This document shows, piece by piece, positions 60,581-64,000 of a stretch of DNA of 64,000 nucleotides; position 1 is the first letter of the stretch, and every line of letters starts with the position of its first letter. The stretch lies in NCBI RefSeq assembly GCF_963662255.1, contig NC_085060.1, positions 8,805,630 to 8,869,629 of the forward strand. The letters are read 5' to 3'. This stretch comes from Cinclus cinclus (lineage: Eukaryota; Chordata; Aves; Passeriformes; Cinclidae). Under the pieces are notes generated by a model. The model was not told where the DNA came from, did no database searches, and saw nothing but the letters and a program-made list of their open reading frames with translations. The translations under genes and the position numbers were made by a program.

Positions 60581-63500
60581 ATGCCAGCAACCAGTGAGTC
60601 AGTGCACTCCCATGGTATTTGCTTGGCCTGGGTGGGGTTCCTCAGAAATGCCAGTTCACTTCCAAAGGAACATAAATCACTACATTTATACAAGCTTCAG
60701 TTCCACAGATCCCTGTTTAGCAGCCAGGATGGAGTTTACAGTTAATTAAAAAAACAAAAAAGAAGAGGGCATGTGAAAGCAAGACCCAAATGTCTTTAAT
60801 AATTATCCCAAGAGCGAAAACTTTCACTCTTCTTTCGGATGATGACAAACACAGAGGAGCAGCCGCCCCCGGAAACTCGGGCCCCTCCTGCCTCCCTCCC
60901 TTTGAAGCTTGGTTTCCTTCCCCTCGGCGGTGCAGGACGTGACTGGGGACAGTGTGTTCATCACACGCTGGCACCCGGGCTCTCCGCGGCTCTCCCGACT
61001 GCTCCACAGCCGCCCATGTCCTTCCTGCATCGCAGTTCCTCCGTGGCTGCTTCGGAGAGGGGCAAATGGGGCGGCTGCAGCCACTTGCTGGCTTTGGAGA
61101 AGGAATCCCTGGTTCTCCATCCTGCCCGGCTCTGCACACCTCTGCATGGTTGATTTGCGTGGGCCAGGGGAGACAAGAACACTCTTTTGCCGGAGTAAGG
61201 GACCAAGCATTTTCCTGTGAGTAATCCACCATAACAGTCAGCAAAGATAAACTCCCAAACTCTTCTGTTTAAAACAACTGGACCTCTCTTATCTGCTCCC
61301 ACAAATTGAGAGCGTGTTTTCCTGCCCTCTTGTTGTTGATCCAAGTCAATTGATCTGAAAGCCTGGATACCTGATGGCCGGGGTCTCGTCTGCTGCTTGT
61401 ACCTGATGCTCACAGCCACCCCCAGTCCATTGCCTCCTTTGTGAGTCTTGTTCCCCTCCTGTGTTTCTACCTTTGACGTTACGTTCCTTCTCTTGCAAGT
61501 CCAAAGAACAAAGCTGTTCTCCCCACGCACTCAGGCACTCCTTTTCCTAACTGAGCTCTGCAGTGCAGAGTTATTAATAAAAAATCACAACGTCATGTAC
61601 AGCCCGCACCATCACATCTGTCAATGTCACCACCACGCAAGATTGTGTGTTTTTTCCACCTTTTAGTGTTTCTTTGCTGCAGAGGTTATTTAAAAGGAGG
61701 AGGAAAGCTGAGAAATCCCTCCCCGCCTGCCAGAAGAAGTGAGTGATGGTTTCAGTTAGGGGTGTGGCAGTTTGATGTCGTCATTTGTGCTTATTAAAAA
61801 CTGTTATTTGTGAATATTCAGCTGCTAAAAATAAAATAATTTTAATACTCTACCATGATTTCTCTTATTGAACGTGTCAAAATGATCCTGGTTTGTCAAC
61901 CTCTTATGTAAAATGTCAATTTCTAAGCCGAGCTCATGGCCTGTGTTTCTGCTCGCTCCTTGGTAACATCTTGGTAATATAAGGTGAATACTCAGCAGCA
62001 GCCATTAAAATCAGCTTCTGCTGGAGCAGGGTTAGGTTTTGAAGACTTCTTTTCAGCATTTCCCTTAGTAGAATACATACAGAATTGCAGGAATACAGTG
62101 CAGGACCCTGTCCCAGCAAATGCTGGGTTTCACTGCCAGGAGAGTGAGTGGTGTGCAAAGCAACTTTGGACCCAAGGCCCCTCTACCCCGTCACATTGAG
62201 GAATTCAGGACAAAACCTTCTGAAGAAAATGCTGCAGCAAAAAAATACAACACAGCAGAAGGCAGATGTTATGGTGGGGATCTTTCTGTGTTTTCCCTTT
62301 GGCGGGACCCCTAATGAGAAACCACACTCCTCATAGCAGTGTTAGGCTCACTCCATTGATTGTCTTGTAGCAAGAAAAGGAATTAGCTTGTGGTTTTCTT
62401 AACACCTCGGAAGATCCACAATACTGCAGGAATGTGGAGCAGGGGAAGGTGTCACAACATCAGCCTGAAGCACCAAGTTCCTCCAGCATGGGCTGCAGGG
62501 ACCATGGGTCTGATGGCCCCCACAAAGGGCTCTGCAGGTGGGTGTGAGGGTGACACTGGCCCAGAGAAACTGCAGCCTTCATCAGCCCACTGGGCACCAA
62601 CACTTCTGAAACAGTCTGTAAACACGTGCATTGCCACTGGGGCGCAGCTCTGCAACCTTGTTTCTGCTCAGCACTCTCATTCCTGCATGTTACACATCTG
62701 TGGGTAGCCTGTGTGTACACTGGTGGGGCTTTTGCAGAGGACAAGCAGGGCTCTTGCCATCCTTGGCTCCCAGGGAGGTGGCACGGGACCCAAACAGGTT
62801 TGAGAGCACTCCAAAGCTGGAATTGGAGTGTGACTGTTGTGTCCATGAGGAGAGAAATGGCAGCCCCAGACCAATTCACTGTGTCGGCAAACAGCTGCCA
62901 GGAGGGCTTGGTGGAGCCAAGGGAACAGGGTGATGGAAAGAGGGCTGCACAGGGGCTGGAAACCCCATCCAGTCCTCCTTGTTCTCTTGTTCATGAGGCT
63001 GCCTGGGAGTTTCATCATTTGCAGGTTTAAAATCCTGTGGACTTCAGGGAAGAAGGTGGAAACTGCTGTGGGCTAGGCAGGAGGTAGGTCTCTTTCAGTT
63101 GTAAAAATCCCTGACTGCCTTGTGCCAGCTTGTGTGAGTGGCCATTTACTGCCCAGCTGGAGAGCTGCACTGTGAGTGAGGGGGAAGAAAATCCCACTCT
63201 GTGGTAGAATTGCTTTGGTGTAGAGTATGAGAGATATTTCTTCCTAGTTGTTACAACTACCTTACACCACGTGCTACTTTCTGCTGTTTTATTTAGCAAT
63301 AAGAGCAAAATGCCGCTTGCTTTTGCGACCTGACGACTTGTATGTGCCATGGGGCATAACGTGGGAAGGACATTGAATATATCTGCTTCTTCTACTATCC
63401 ATGGGCTGCTCACAAAACCACGTTAATATCCCTTCCCTCCAGACACCTGCCAGAGACACAAATCTCTCCTGCTTTGTAATTCCTGCCCAGGAGGTTTGGG

Positions 63501-64000
63501 ACACAGATGAGAAGCCATAGACTAAGAGTCTGGTCCTCTCTGGCTTCTTCCCCTTCCCTGGGGCAGTCCCAAGCAGAGAAGCTCGGGATATTCCTGTTTC
63601 TTCTCTCTGGTTCACTGAGCTGGTCCTCTGACTGCTCAGAGTTGAGTGCACAATCCAGCTGAGTACCCAACATTGAATGTAGCCCCTCTGAATCCACCAG
63701 CCTAGCCATCTCCTCAAGTGTTGTAACTCTGTGCAAATTCCAGCCCAAGTTTCCCAAGCATGGACCCTGCCAGGCTGCCTCGAATGGATGCTGAGAGCAG
63801 ACCACGCACACTTGCACAGTGTACAAGCAGCTGGAGATGTAAAGCACCACCTCTACAGAGAGGAACCTGCCCTGTGCCAAATACAGGATGTGGCATGAGT
63901 CAAAATGAGGGACACCAGGAAATAATAGACTTCACATGAAGGAGAGCAATAATTAGCAGCTGTAAATCACCTTTCATCTACAGATCACAGAGGCGTCTCA
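60581..64000 (+). other. Distal intergenic DNA to the window end
   Basis: No exon is supported. The stretch 60840-61150 is CpG-enriched for this window. About 61750-61990 is AT-rich, non-repetitive and resembles conserved non-coding DNA. The rest is unique-looking with many chance frames, the longest being 189 codons on the minus strand at 60961-61530, without recognisable motifs. Confidence 0.5.

Noticed and set aside
60097..60749. Open frames with Arg-Glu, Gly-Glu or Leu-Ser repeats
   Set aside because: They read through the purine microsatellite and have no other coding evidence.
60961..61530. 189-codon minus-strand frame near a CpG-rich stretch
   Set aside because: No family resemblance and no start or splice context; CpG-rich DNA tends to have longer chance frames because TA-containing stops are rarer.

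Overview
The window looks like bird nuclear DNA, possibly from a songbird. The support is two CR1 (chicken-repeat 1) LINE fragments of avian type, one ending in the diagnostic octamer-like tail, a generally low repeat load, and one vertebrate protein-coding exon. It does not look prokaryotic or viral. The many short open frames are chance frames or lie in simple repeats.

The only gene I can support is the 3' end of a heparan sulfate 6-O-sulfotransferase on the + strand, best matched to HS6ST2. Positions 1-45237 read as its last intron or introns: no convincing exon, one CR1 copy (about 8692-9249), a TG microsatellite (22545-22613) and several AT-rich blocks that resemble conserved non-coding DNA. 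A splice acceptor at 45236-45237 opens the terminal exon. It encodes 233 residues ending at the stop codon at 45938-45940. A 3' UTR of about 2.1 kb follows, with one ATTAAA and three AATAAA signals; the last one (48059-48064) is probably the main distal site.

From about 48.1 kb to 64 kb I see intergenic DNA. It holds a minus-strand CR1 fragment (about 48498-48850), a GGAGA pentamer array (49993-50050), a 9-bp-unit GC-rich minisatellite with higher-order structure (52196-52495), a 54-nt pure A tract with AATAAA just upstream (57102-57155), and a compound hexamer/pentamer purine array (60405-60580). CpG-richer DNA flanks that last array on both sides.

The gene product acts in the Golgi, adding 6-O-sulfate to glucosamine in heparan sulfate. 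The N-terminal half of the protein, including its membrane anchor and 5'-phosphosulfate-binding loop, must be encoded upstream of this window. I found no RNA gene, CRISPR array, DNA transposon, retroviral gene or unknown multi-gene system. The most useful second looks are the structured minisatellite, the A tract with a polyadenylation signal, the 13-bp-spaced triple ATTAATT cluster, and the short AT-rich codon block inside the GC-rich exon.
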